Assembly (NCBI RefSeq): GCF_001426645.1
Contig: NZ_LMEX01000001.1
Location: 572,755 to 636,754, forward strand
Source of the DNA: Rhodanobacter sp. Root480
GTDB taxonomy: Bacteria; Pseudomonadota; Gammaproteobacteria; Xanthomonadales; Rhodanobacteraceae
Direction of reading: 5' to 3'
DNA length: 64,000 nt
Within the stretch, counting starts at the first letter, position 1; each line of letters opens with the position of its first letter. Positions 34,220 through 41,708 of this stretch are shown piece after piece. The notes under the pieces were generated by a model that was not told the origin of the DNA, searched no databases, and saw nothing but the letters and a program-made list of their open reading frames with translations. The position numbers were made by a program, and so were the translations under genes.

Positions 34220-34942
34220 TCACGGCATCTGCGGCAGCTCCTGCGGGCGCAGGTCGAACACCAGCACCTCGGCGTTCCCGCCGTTGCCCAGTTGCAGCGT
34301 GCGCGGGTTGCGCAAACGCACACCGTCGCCCGCTTCCAGCTTCACGCCGTTGAGCTCGATGCTGCCGCGGGCCACATGCACGTAGGCATGACGGTTGTCG
34401 TCCAGCGTGAGCGTGGCGCTTTCATCGGCGTCGAACAGGCCGGCGTAAACGGAGGCGTCCTGCTGGATGCGCAGCGACCCGTCGCGGCCATCCGGCGAAA
34501 TGATCAGGCGCAACTGGCCGCGCTTGTCGGCCTCTGCGAAGTGGCGCTGTTGGTACACCGGTTCGCCGCCGGCTTTTGCCGGTGCGATCCAGATCTGCAG
34601 GAAATGCACGCCCTCATCGTCGGACCCGTTGAACTCGCTGTGGGTCACGCCGCTGCCTGCGCTCATCAACTGCACGTCGCCGGGCTTGATCACCGAGCCG
34701 GTGCCCATGCTGTCGCTGTGCGCCAGCGCACCTTCCAGCACGTAGGAAAAGATCTCCATGTCGCGGTGCGGGTGTTTGCCGAAGCCCTGGCCCGGCGCCA
34801 CGCGATCCTCGTTGATCACGCGCAGGTCGGAAAAGCCCATCTGCGCGCGATCCATGTAGCTGGCGAACGAGAACGTGTGGCGCGAGCTCAACCAGCCGTG
34901 TTCCGCCACGCCGCGGTCGGAAGCCTTGCGTACTTGCATCAT
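34220..34942 (-). CDS. Pirin family protein (YhhW-like quercetinase)
   Basis: 240 aa from the first of two adjacent ATGs, preceded by GAGGAGAGCACC. The bicupin metal site is visible in FGKHPHRDMEIFSYVLEG (His-x-His ... Glu) and the later GSGVTHSEFNG. E. coli YhhW has quercetin 2,3-dioxygenase activity in vitro; the cellular role is unknown. The gene is divergent from a LysR regulator (35110), the common arrangement for pirins, with a 167-base intergenic region that includes A/T-rich promoter-like DNA at 35038-35095. Confidence 0.92.
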   Translation of the reverse strand: MMQVRKASDRGVAEHGWLSSRHTFSFASYMDRAQMGFSDLRVINEDRVAPGQGFGKHPHRDMEIFSYVLEGALAHSDSMGTGSVIKPGDVQLMSAGSGVTHSEFNGSDDEGVHFLQIWIAPAKAGGEPVYQQRHFAEADKRGQLRLIISPDGRDGSLRIQQDASVYAGLFDADESATLTLDDNRHAYVHVARGSIELNGVKLEAGDGVRLRNPRTLQLGNGGNAEVLVFDLRPQELPQMP

Positions 34943-35109
34943 GGTGCTCTCCTCGTTGATGGGTGGCAGCGTGGGTCGCCCGCTTTGGCGTGTCACGCGA
35001 TCAAGTGCGGAAGCGGGCGGTTGCTGCGTCTGGAGTGCGATATTAGAGTCGCCATCCGGTTCAATAAAGATGATGAAGTGCTTAATACTGTCAACTTGAG
35101 GGCGACAAT

Positions 35110-36000
35110 TTGAACCAGCTTGAGGACATGCGGATCTTTGTGGAGACCGTCGATGCGCAAAGCTTCACGGCGGCAGCGGACCGGCTGGGGCTATCCAAGC
35201 AGTTCGTCAGCAAGCGGGTTGCGGCGCTGGAGAAGCGGCTGGGCGCGCGCTTGCTGGTGCGTTCCACCCGGCAGCTGCGCGTTACCGATCTGGGCCTGGC
35301 CTACCACGAGCGCGCCCAGCGCATCCTGGATGAGGTGGATGCCGCCGAGCAGTTGATCACCAGCCAGACCGCGGCGCCGCGCGGGCTGTTGCGGCTGAGC
35401 GCGCCGATGACGTTCGCCACGCTGCACCTGGGGGCGGTGATCCCCGCGTTCATGCAGCGCCACCCCGAGGTGGTAATCGAGCTGGAGCTCAACGACCGCG
35501 CGGTCGACCTGATCGGCGAGGGCTACGACATGGCCGTGCGCATCGGCACGCTGGCCGACTCCAGCCTGGTTGCGCGTCGCATCGCCGCGGTGCAACTGAT
35601 CACCTGCGCCAGCCCCGGGTACCTGCGCCGTCACGGCACGCCATCGGCACCCGGCGAACTGGCGTCGCATGCCTGCCTGACCTACGGGCGTGCGCGTCGT
35701 GGTGAATGGACGTTCCGCGTGGAGGGGCGCATCCGCAAGGTTTCCGTGAGCGGGCCGATGCGCGCCAACAACGGCGAGATGTTGCGCGACGCAGCGATGG
35801 CCGGCCTGGGCATTGTCAGCCTGCCGGATTTCATCGTGGCCGCTGCATTGGCCGATCGCCGGCTGGTGCCCGTGCTGGATAAATTTCGGCCCGAAGGCAT
35901 CAACGTTCATGTGGTTTACCCGCAGCATCGCCAATCCTCGCTGCTGGTGCGTGCCTTCAGCGATTTCCTGGCGGAGCGTTTCAGTGCCACGGGTGCGTGA
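35110..36000 (+). CDS. LysR-family regulator divergent from pirin
   Basis: 296 aa using a TTG start at 35110, because MNQLEDMRIFVETVDAQSFT is the standard N-terminus of this subfamily and GAGGG lies a few bases upstream; the first ATG would remove part of helix 1. The HTH reads SFTAAADRLGLSKQFVSKRV. The effector domain follows the CrgA/DsdC-like pattern (LLRLSAPMTFATLHLGAVI). It probably activates or represses the divergent pirin gene and itself. Confidence 0.92.
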   Translation: MNQLEDMRIFVETVDAQSFTAAADRLGLSKQFVSKRVAALEKRLGARLLVRSTRQLRVTDLGLAYHERAQRILDEVDAAEQLITSQTAAPRGLLRLSAPMTFATLHLGAVIPAFMQRHPEVVIELELNDRAVDLIGEGYDMAVRIGTLADSSLVARRIAAVQLITCASPGYLRRHGTPSAPGELASHACLTYGRARRGEWTFRVEGRIRKVSVSGPMRANNGEMLRDAAMAGLGIVSLPDFIVAAALADRRLVPVLDKFRPEGINVHVVYPQHRQSSLLVRAFSDFLAERFSATGA

Positions 36001-36116
36001 CATGGCAGGACGGCGATGGAGGCGTTCGCCGGGCGGTTGATCCTGGTCAGGGGAAGGCGCGGGGAATTTCCGCATCATGGCGAGCCATTGAACGGCCACC
36101 CCTTACGGAGCAGACC

Positions 36117-36356
36117 ATGCAATACCAGCTGTCCACCTGTCATCACGACGCCGCCGCCTTCACCGCCGCGCTGCGCCCGCTCGACCCCAATGTGCAGATT
36201 GCCCTGGATGCCCCGCGCGGCCGCCTGGAAGTCCTGGCCAACGCCACCGGCAACCAGGTGCTGGACGTGTTGCGCACCATGGATTGCGACGCCGTGCCGC
36301 TGGAAACCGAAGTGCATATCAGCGGTGGCAGCACCTGCTGCGGCAGTTGCGGCTGA
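36117..36356 (+). CDS. Small protein with Cys-rich C-terminus (79 aa)
   Basis: ATG at 36117 with ACGGAG upstream. The predicted beta-alpha-beta pattern (VQIALDAPRGRLEVLA, NQVLDVLRTMDCDAV, LETEVHISG) recalls the ferredoxin-like HMA fold of metal chaperones, but the usual CxxC of HMA loops is absent; instead the protein ends in STCCGSCG. Early Cys8-His9-His10 may contribute. A metal-handling role is therefore a reasonable guess, not shown. It stands alone between the LysR gene and a REPIN. Confidence 0.65.
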   Translation: MQYQLSTCHHDAAAFTAALRPLDPNVQIALDAPRGRLEVLANATGNQVLDVLRTMDCDAVPLETEVHISGGSTCCGSCG

Positions 36357-36374
36357 TTCCAATTGCCCGCCGTC

Positions 36375-36445
36375 CTGTAGGAGCGGCTTCAGCCGCGACG
36401 CTCCCGTCCCAGAGCCAGGGCGTCGCGACCGAAGTCGCTCCTGCA
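36375..36445. repeat. REPIN (paired REP sequences)
   Basis: TGTAGGAGCGGCTTCAGCCGCGAC at the left and GTCGCGACCGAAGTCGCTCCTGCA at the right are inverted copies of the GTAGGAGCGGCTTCAGCCGCGA REP known from Pseudomonas and Xanthomonadales, separated by a short CTCCCGTCCCAGAGCC spacer. Such pairs are mobilised by RAYT transposases encoded elsewhere. It sits between convergent genes and may also end transcripts. Confidence 0.9.
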
Positions 36446-36482
36446 TGGCGGTGCGGGTCGACCCGGTGCGCCAGATTCGCCT

Positions 36483-38324
36483 TCACTCGAATTCCGCAAC
36501 GCCCCTCGAGGTCGCGCCGCTGCGCAACGACGGGCCCGGCGCAGGCGTGCTCTCATTGAACAGGTCGCCCGTGCCCGCATGCGCAACGACACGATTGCGG
36601 CCACTGCCCTTGGCGCGATAAAGCGCCATATCCGCTTCCATGCACAACCGCTGCAAGTCGTGGCCGGACACTTCGGTGGACGCCAGGCCGACGCTGGCGG
36701 AAATCGTTATCACGCAGTCGTCGTGTCCCATCGGTGTGGCGCCGATCGCAACCCGGATGCGGTTGGCGATGTCCATGCCCAGATGGCGGGAACATCCGGC
36801 AAGCAGGATGCCAAATTCCTCGCCGCCCAGACGGCCAAACAGATCGGCGGGCCGAAGCTCCTGCTGGCAGATCGCCACCGTCTGCTTCAACACGGCATCA
36901 CCCATGGCGTGGCCATGCGTATCGTTGACCTGCTTGAAGTAATCGAGGTCGATGAAAATCAGGCAGGCGTGTTCCGTCTTCTTCTTCATCGCCTGCAACA
37001 GGCGGGCCGCTTCGCCGATGAAATGCTGGTGGTTGAAGATGCCGGTGAGGCCGTCGTGATGCGACAGCCGCTTGAAGCGCAGTTGCGAACGCTTCAGGCG
37101 ATAGAGCCAGGAGGCGATGGATGCGACCAGCAACAGCAGTAGCAGAATGTAGAGCCGGCTGGTTTCCACCGCCTTGGCATCCAGCGCCTGCTGCAGCCGC
37201 AGCACCGCGTTCTGCTTGCTGAGCCTCTCGGTTTCCAGCTTCCCGGTCAGCAGGTGCTGCTGCACGGTCTGATAAGCCAGCGCGCGGGCGCTGACGTCAT
37301 CGAGGTAGCCCTTGTCCTGCAGCGCGTAACGCTCGAAATACGACAAGGTAGCGGCGGTGTCGCCGAGCTTCTTCTCCGCCTTGTAAAGCACCTCGTAAAT
37401 GTCCCTGTTTGCCTCGCTGATTTCATTCGGATTATTGAGCGACAGTGCCGTCAGAGCCGCAGTACGGGCCCCGGCAAGGCGCCCCAACGCGAACAGGGCT
37501 TTTGCCCGAAATATGGCGGCCGACTCCATGTGGGCGTAGAACCCGTTGCTCTTGATACCTGGCTCGATTCGGTCGAGGAAGGCGAGAGCCTTCGAGGGCC
37601 GCTTCTCCCGCAGGTACGCCTCCACCATGACCAGATGCAGCGTCTCGACGTAGACCGGCTGCCCCGCCGCCCTGCATGTCTCGATGGCTTGATGAAACTC
37701 CGGGCTGGACGAAGTGAGCTGGGGGCTGTCGTATCGGATGGTGATCTGCAGCGTGCGAGGAGAGCAGAGGGTCTCGCCGGGGGGAAGCTTGCCTTCAACC
37801 ATTCGTGCGTATTTCAACGCCAGGTCGCGCTTGTCGGCCAACAGCATCGATTGCGACAGATTGATCAGGACTTGAAAGCGCGCAAGCGGATCCTTGATGT
37901 TGGGGAGGTCGGTCGCCAGGCGCTCGGCCAGGGCAAAGGCTTCCTCGTACCGGCGGGTGAAGCCCAGCCCAAGCAGGCGCATTGCTGAAGCTCTGGCGGC
38001 CAAGGTGGCATCGCCGGAGTGCTCAGCGACGGCGCGCAGTTGCACGTCGGCCTTGGTGTAGTCGCCCTGGTACCCGGTTTGCCACGCATCGAGATAACGC
38101 AGGTGCCATTGCTCGGCAGGGCTGAGGCGAGGCGCTTCGCGGTGGAGCTGCGCCAGCATGCGCATGAATCGCGGGTGATCGCTGGTGCGTGCGTTGTCGG
38201 TTTGCGCAAGGAACGCTGCGGGATCGGGTATCGCTGTGCTGGCCCGGGTCGTTCCGACGATCACGCAGATGGCCAGGCCCACGCAGGCGGGCCATGAGCG
38301 ATAGCGGATCGGCAGAGGAGGCAT
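36483..38324 (-). CDS. Diguanylate cyclase (GGDEF) with periplasmic TPR sensor region
   Basis: 613 aa from the ATG at 38324, which gives a signal sequence (PACVGLAICVIVGTTRAS); longer starts at 38390 and 38411 would overlap the preceding gene. Residues ~25-370 are helical TPR-like repeats, a coiled coil (LSKQNAVLRLQQALDAKAVE) leads to one transmembrane helix (LYILLLLLLVASIASWLY), then the cytoplasmic GGDEF domain with an intact GGEEF active site at residues 500-504 and LFIDLDYFKQVND upstream. It should make c-di-GMP in response to an envelope signal. It lies 22 bases after the precursor-like gene, on the same strand as the borosin-type methyltransferase. Confidence 0.9.
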   Translation of the reverse strand: MPPLPIRYRSWPACVGLAICVIVGTTRASTAIPDPAAFLAQTDNARTSDHPRFMRMLAQLHREAPRLSPAEQWHLRYLDAWQTGYQGDYTKADVQLRAVAEHSGDATLAARASAMRLLGLGFTRRYEEAFALAERLATDLPNIKDPLARFQVLINLSQSMLLADKRDLALKYARMVEGKLPPGETLCSPRTLQITIRYDSPQLTSSSPEFHQAIETCRAAGQPVYVETLHLVMVEAYLREKRPSKALAFLDRIEPGIKSNGFYAHMESAAIFRAKALFALGRLAGARTAALTALSLNNPNEISEANRDIYEVLYKAEKKLGDTAATLSYFERYALQDKGYLDDVSARALAYQTVQQHLLTGKLETERLSKQNAVLRLQQALDAKAVETSRLYILLLLLLVASIASWLYRLKRSQLRFKRLSHHDGLTGIFNHQHFIGEAARLLQAMKKKTEHACLIFIDLDYFKQVNDTHGHAMGDAVLKQTVAICQQELRPADLFGRLGGEEFGILLAGCSRHLGMDIANRIRVAIGATPMGHDDCVITISASVGLASTEVSGHDLQRLCMEADMALYRAKGSGRNRVVAHAGTGDLFNESTPAPGPSLRSGATSRGVAEFE

Positions 38325-38346
38325 GGGTATGCGTTGTCCGCGTGCG

Positions 38347-38628
38347 TCAGGGGTTGCCCTGGTCGGGAATGGGAACCGATGGCGGCTCATGGTCGCCGGG
38401 TTCGGTTTCATCCTCCTCGTGCCCGGGCGTATGCGTGACCTGGGGTTGCTTCATCGGCCTGTGCCCGATTTCCGCGTAGAGCGCCGCCCCATCGCCGGAT
38501 GATGCCGCGGTTGTGAGCGCCTCGGATGCGCCCAGCTGTTGCAGCCGGCCCACCAGCTCGTGCCTCCGCGCATGTCGCAGTGATGCATCGCCGCCAATGG
38601 TTGCCAGAAGTTCGATCGTGTTCGACAT
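38347..38628 (-). CDS. Candidate split-borosin precursor peptide (93 aa)
   Basis: ATG at 38628 has a strong AGGGGGAG just upstream. Residues 1-55 are predicted helical (MSNTIELLATIGGDASLR ... SGDGAALYAEIG), a short leader/binding-domain layout like that of split-borosin precursors such as Shewanella SonA, whose N-terminus also has an LGQDA-type turn and a GD-x-x-x-L helix before the core. After Gly55 the chain becomes polar and Pro/His/Glu-rich: HRPMKQPQVTHTPGHEED and then a PPSVPIPDQGNP tail, without fold; the core would lie here. It is 65 bases downstream of the methyltransferase gene. Precursor status is inferred from context and layout. Confidence 0.65.
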   Translation of the reverse strand: MSNTIELLATIGGDASLRHARRHELVGRLQQLGASEALTTAASSGDGAALYAEIGHRPMKQPQVTHTPGHEEDETEPGDHEPPSVPIPDQGNP

Positions 38629-38693
38629 GTCTCCCCCTGCTTTCGATATTGCCGGGCATCAGCCTCGAATGCATCGTGCGGCGATATCCCGCA

Positions 38694-39518
38694 TCACGCC
38701 ATGATGGTTTCCCGATCCAGCGCCGCCAGCTGCTCACGCATGGCGAGATAGGGTTTGAGCGGCGCGGCGGGTGGCAGCACCACGGTGTGTTCTGTTGTCA
38801 GGTCGGCGGTCGGCAGATCACGCAACGCGATGCGGCGCATTTCCGGCGCCTGAATCGGCAAGGTCGCGGCACGATAAATGATCACTTCGTGATCCAGCGG
38901 ATAGTCCCGCCTCAGCAGATCCACCAGCACCTGTCGGTAGGCTGAGCCAGTGGAAAATCGCGTCAACGACAAATCGCCTACCAGCCCGACCTGCCACAGC
39001 ACCAGATAGCCGGTGGGATCGATTCTGCGCTCGTAGAAAAGCAGTTGGCTCGCTTCGAAATGTTGGCATCCGAAACGACCAGGGTCGATGCCCAGGTCGG
39101 CATAGAGACAATCCTCGGCGGAAATGCCAGGCTCCATGTGCGCCTCGAAGCCTTCGGCGCGGGCCACCTCGATGACCTTGTGCGGCGACCAGGCGAAGAT
39201 GCCGGGGTGGCCGTAGAACACGCCGCAGACCCGCTTGCCTGCACGCAGCTCGATCATCATCAACTCGACCCATTGCCGATAGGTCTGCATTCGTGATTTG
39301 CCTTCCCCGTAATACGGCTGAAGGCTGCGTACGTCGGCATGCATCCGTTGCAGCCACATTTCCACGGCACCATCGGAAAGCCCCGCAAACACCACATCGG
39401 CTTGTGCGATATGGCTGCGTGCCAACGGCGTGAGATGGGAGCCCAGCGTCATGCCCATGCCGACGCACGCCAGACTGCCGCGTCGGGACCCGATCGATGG
39501 CGGGTGGGTGGTGATCAT
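38694..39518 (-). CDS. Borosin-type peptide backbone alpha-N-methyltransferase (tetrapyrrole methylase fold)
   Basis: 274 aa from the ATG at 39518; earlier Met codons add low-quality sequence. It has the tetrapyrrole-methylase fold with SAM loop ACVGMGMTLGSHLTP, but the distinguishing segment YYGEGKSRMQTY (Tyr70, Arg76, Tyr80) and VFYGHPGIF (Tyr102) reproduce the catalytic Tyr66/Arg72/Tyr76/Tyr98 of the omphalotin enzyme OphMA, and EPGISAEDCLYADLGIDP is also shared. OphMA carries its core peptide in its own C-terminus; this protein ends soon after the catalytic domain, so the substrate must be separate, as in bacterial split borosins. The next gene is the probable precursor. Family call is strong; product unknown. 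Confidence 0.88.
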   Translation of the reverse strand: MITTHPPSIGSRRGSLACVGMGMTLGSHLTPLARSHIAQADVVFAGLSDGAVEMWLQRMHADVRSLQPYYGEGKSRMQTYRQWVELMMIELRAGKRVCGVFYGHPGIFAWSPHKVIEVARAEGFEAHMEPGISAEDCLYADLGIDPGRFGCQHFEASQLLFYERRIDPTGYLVLWQVGLVGDLSLTRFSTGSAYRQVLVDLLRRDYPLDHEVIIYRAATLPIQAPEMRRIALRDLPTADLTTEHTVVLPPAAPLKPYLAMREQLAALDRETIMA

Positions 39519-39524
39519 CGCTGG

Positions 39525-39552
39525 ATAATAGGACAGTCGAAGCCGAACCGAA
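39525..39552 (-). promoter_or_regulatory. Possible promoter giving a leaderless methyltransferase mRNA
   Basis: On the minus strand TTCGGT (39547-39552), a 16-base spacer and TATTAT (39525-39530) resemble a sigma-70 promoter. The -10 box ends only six bases before the ATG at 39518, and no ribosome-binding site is present, so transcription could begin at the start codon. The -35 match is weak. Confidence 0.35.
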
Positions 39553-39657
39553 GGCCGGATGCGCTTGCGACAACGGCTTGCGATCGGTGCATGGCTCGAC
39601 CTCCGAACGACGTCATTCCAGCTAGGCGGTGGCTGATCAGCCATGTGGTGCCGGCGA

Positions 39658-40569
39658 TCAGAAGCCATCCCAGTATGGCGGCTCACCAAATGAATTCTTT
39701 AGGTGATCGATGAAAAGCTTCGCCTTCGCCGCGTGCGAACGGCCGGGCATGCGCACGGCGTGAATCGCTGATCGGGCCATCTTCGACGGCGTGGGTCGAT
39801 CGGGAAACAGCACCACCAGTTTCCCGGCACGAACCAGATCCCCCACCAGCCAACTGGCCAGGTGAACGATGCCAATGCCGGCGACGGCGGCGCCCAGCAA
39901 GGCTTCGGCGTCGTCGGTGCGCAACGACCCACGCACGGGAAGCGCGGCTTCCCGGTTGATGCCGGAAAAGCACCACCACTCGGGCGGCGGCGTGGAGGCG
40001 AAGGTGAGGCAGTTGTGCTCCAGCAGTTGCTCGGGCGTGGCGGGATGACCGCGGCGGGCAAGGTATTCGGGGCTTGCGCAGACCATGCGCCGGGACGGTG
40101 CCAGTCGCGTGGCGACCAAGTCGCTGTCGGGCAACGTGCCCATGCGGACGGCCACGTCGACGCGCTGGGTCAGCAGGTCCACGCGCTGGTCGCTGAGGTG
40201 CAGGTCGATCTCGATCGCCGGGTAGCGCTTCAGGAACCCGGTCATCGCTGGAATGACGTGCAGCCGGCCGAACGCGGCGGGCGCCGTTACCGTCAACAGG
40301 CCGCGCGGGTCGGCCTGCAGATCCGCCAGGCTGTGCCGGGCGTCATCCATTTCCGAAACGATGTGGCGGGCGCGCGGCAGAAACTGCTCGCCGGCATCCG
40401 TCAGCACCAGTGCGCGCGAATGCCGCGCCAGCAGCTTCGTGCCCAGCTCGGTTTCCAGCGTGCCGATCTTGCGGGTGATCGAGGACACGGCCACGTCGCG
40501 GCGCTTCGCCACGGCGGTGAAGCTGCGTTCGGTGGCCACGTCGATAAAGGTTCTGATGGCGTCGAGCAT
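39658..40569 (-). CDS. LysR-family transcriptional regulator
   Basis: 303 aa from the ATG at 40569 (MLDAIRTFIDVATERSFT). HTH: SFTAVAKRRDVAVSSITRKI; effector domain: GLLTVTAPAAFGRLHVIPAM, the same subfamily as the regulator at 35110. It is divergent from the exported MBL hydrolase gene at 40678 (108-base intergenic), its likely target. Downstream on the same strand lie the borosin-type genes, 139 bases away, so read-through or joint control is possible. Confidence 0.92.
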   Translation of the reverse strand: MLDAIRTFIDVATERSFTAVAKRRDVAVSSITRKIGTLETELGTKLLARHSRALVLTDAGEQFLPRARHIVSEMDDARHSLADLQADPRGLLTVTAPAAFGRLHVIPAMTGFLKRYPAIEIDLHLSDQRVDLLTQRVDVAVRMGTLPDSDLVATRLAPSRRMVCASPEYLARRGHPATPEQLLEHNCLTFASTPPPEWWCFSGINREAALPVRGSLRTDDAEALLGAAVAGIGIVHLASWLVGDLVRAGKLVVLFPDRPTPSKMARSAIHAVRMPGRSHAAKAKLFIDHLKNSFGEPPYWDGF

Positions 40570-40609
40570 GGTGCCCCGTGTTGCTGAAAATGCAAACCTC
40601 CCTTGCACA

Positions 40610-40628
40610 TTTACTGATTGTAGTGAAA
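40610..40628. promoter_or_regulatory. LysR-type box between divergent LysR and MBL genes
   Basis: TTTACTGATTGTAGTGAAA is an imperfect dyad (TTTACT / AGT-G-AAA) with T-N11-A spacing, in an A/T-rich stretch between the two start codons. The placement suits a LysR recognition site; the dyad is short. Confidence 0.4.
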
Positions 40629-40677
40629 TACGCAAATGCCCAACATGGCGCCACCTTCAACCACCAAGGCGAAAACC

Positions 40678-41655
40678 ATGCGTACCCACCTCCGCGGCAA
40701 CATCCTCCGCGCCACCACCGCAGCCATCCTGCTGGGCCTCACGGCGTCCAGCGCCCTCGCCGCGGCGCCGATGGCCCAGACATCGGCGCCGGGCTATTAC
40801 CGCTTCATGCTGGGCAATTTCGAGGTCACCGCGCTCAGCGACGGCACGGTGGATCTGCCGGTGGATCAATTGCTGCAGGAGCCGGCCGCGAAAACGGTGG
40901 CTGCGCTGAACCACGCCTTCCAGAAGACGCCGCAGGAAACCTCGGACAACGCCTACCTGATCAATACCGGCAAGCGCCTGATCCTGATCGATACCGGCGC
41001 CGGCGACCTGTTCGGGCCCACGCTCGGCAAGCTGATGGGCAACCTGAAAGCGTCCGGTTATACCGCTGCGGAGGTCGACGACATTCTGCTGACCCACATG
41101 CATCCGGACCACATCGGCGGCCTGGCGAAGAACAGCGTGATCCAGTTTCCCAACGCCATCGTCCATGCGGAGCGTGACGAGGGGAATTACTGGTTGAGCG
41201 AGACGAACCTGGCCAAGGCACCAGACGCCTCGAAGGCCTTCTTCAAGGACGCCATGGCCGAGGTCGATCCGTATGTGAAGGCCGGGAAATTCCGGCCGTT
41301 CAAGGGCGACGTGGCGTTGCTGCCGGGTGTCAGCTCGTACACCAGCTTCGGGCACACGGCGGGACACACCTCGTACATGATCGAAAGCCAGGGGAAGAAG
41401 CTGTTGGTGATGGGCGACCTCATTCACGTCCCCGCCGTCCAGCTCGATCATCCGAACGTGACCATCTCCTTCGACAGCGACCCGAAGGAAGCGGCGGCGT
41501 CGCGCATCCGCGTATTCAATGCGATGGCGAAGGACAGGACGCTGGTCGCCGGTGCGCACATCCCGTTCCCCGGCGTTGGCCATCTGCGCAAGGCCGGCAC
41601 GTCCTATCAGTGGGTGCCGGTCAACTTCAGCCGGATGCGTCCGAACGGGGACTGA
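40678..41655 (+). CDS. Exported MBL-fold metallo-hydrolase
   Basis: 325 aa from the ATG at 40678, beginning a signal peptide (ILRATTAAILLGLTASSALAA). Metal ligands: His140-x-His142-x-Asp144-His145 in THMHPDHIGG, His in FGHTAGHTSYM, Asp in VMGDLIHVP and His in GAHIPFPGVGH. NAYLINTGKRLILIDTGAGD is the usual first strand. The enzyme should be periplasmic and hydrolyse an ester, lactone or similar bond. The divergent LysR gene probably regulates it. A bidirectional terminator follows. Confidence 0.9.
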   Translation: MRTHLRGNILRATTAAILLGLTASSALAAAPMAQTSAPGYYRFMLGNFEVTALSDGTVDLPVDQLLQEPAAKTVAALNHAFQKTPQETSDNAYLINTGKRLILIDTGAGDLFGPTLGKLMGNLKASGYTAAEVDDILLTHMHPDHIGGLAKNSVIQFPNAIVHAERDEGNYWLSETNLAKAPDASKAFFKDAMAEVDPYVKAGKFRPFKGDVALLPGVSSYTSFGHTAGHTSYMIESQGKKLLVMGDLIHVPAVQLDHPNVTISFDSDPKEAAASRIRVFNAMAKDRTLVAGAHIPFPGVGHLRKAGTSYQWVPVNFSRMRPNGD

Positions 41656-41675
41656 GCATCTTCGGGAGTCGGAGT

Positions 41676-41705
41676 CGAAAAGCAGCGGTTCATCGCTGCT
41701 TTTCG
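41676..41705. terminator. Bidirectional rho-independent terminator
   Basis: CGAAAAGCAGCG and CGCTGCTTTTCG form a perfect 12-bp stem with a 6-base loop. The arm composition provides T-rich ends on both strands, so it can stop the MBL gene and the convergent methyltransferase gene. Confidence 0.75.
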
Positions 41706-41708
41706 CTT

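Noticed and set aside
33848..35113. 421-codon plus-strand open frame
   Set aside because: Antisense to the RidA and pirin genes, both of which have clear families and ribosome-binding sites.
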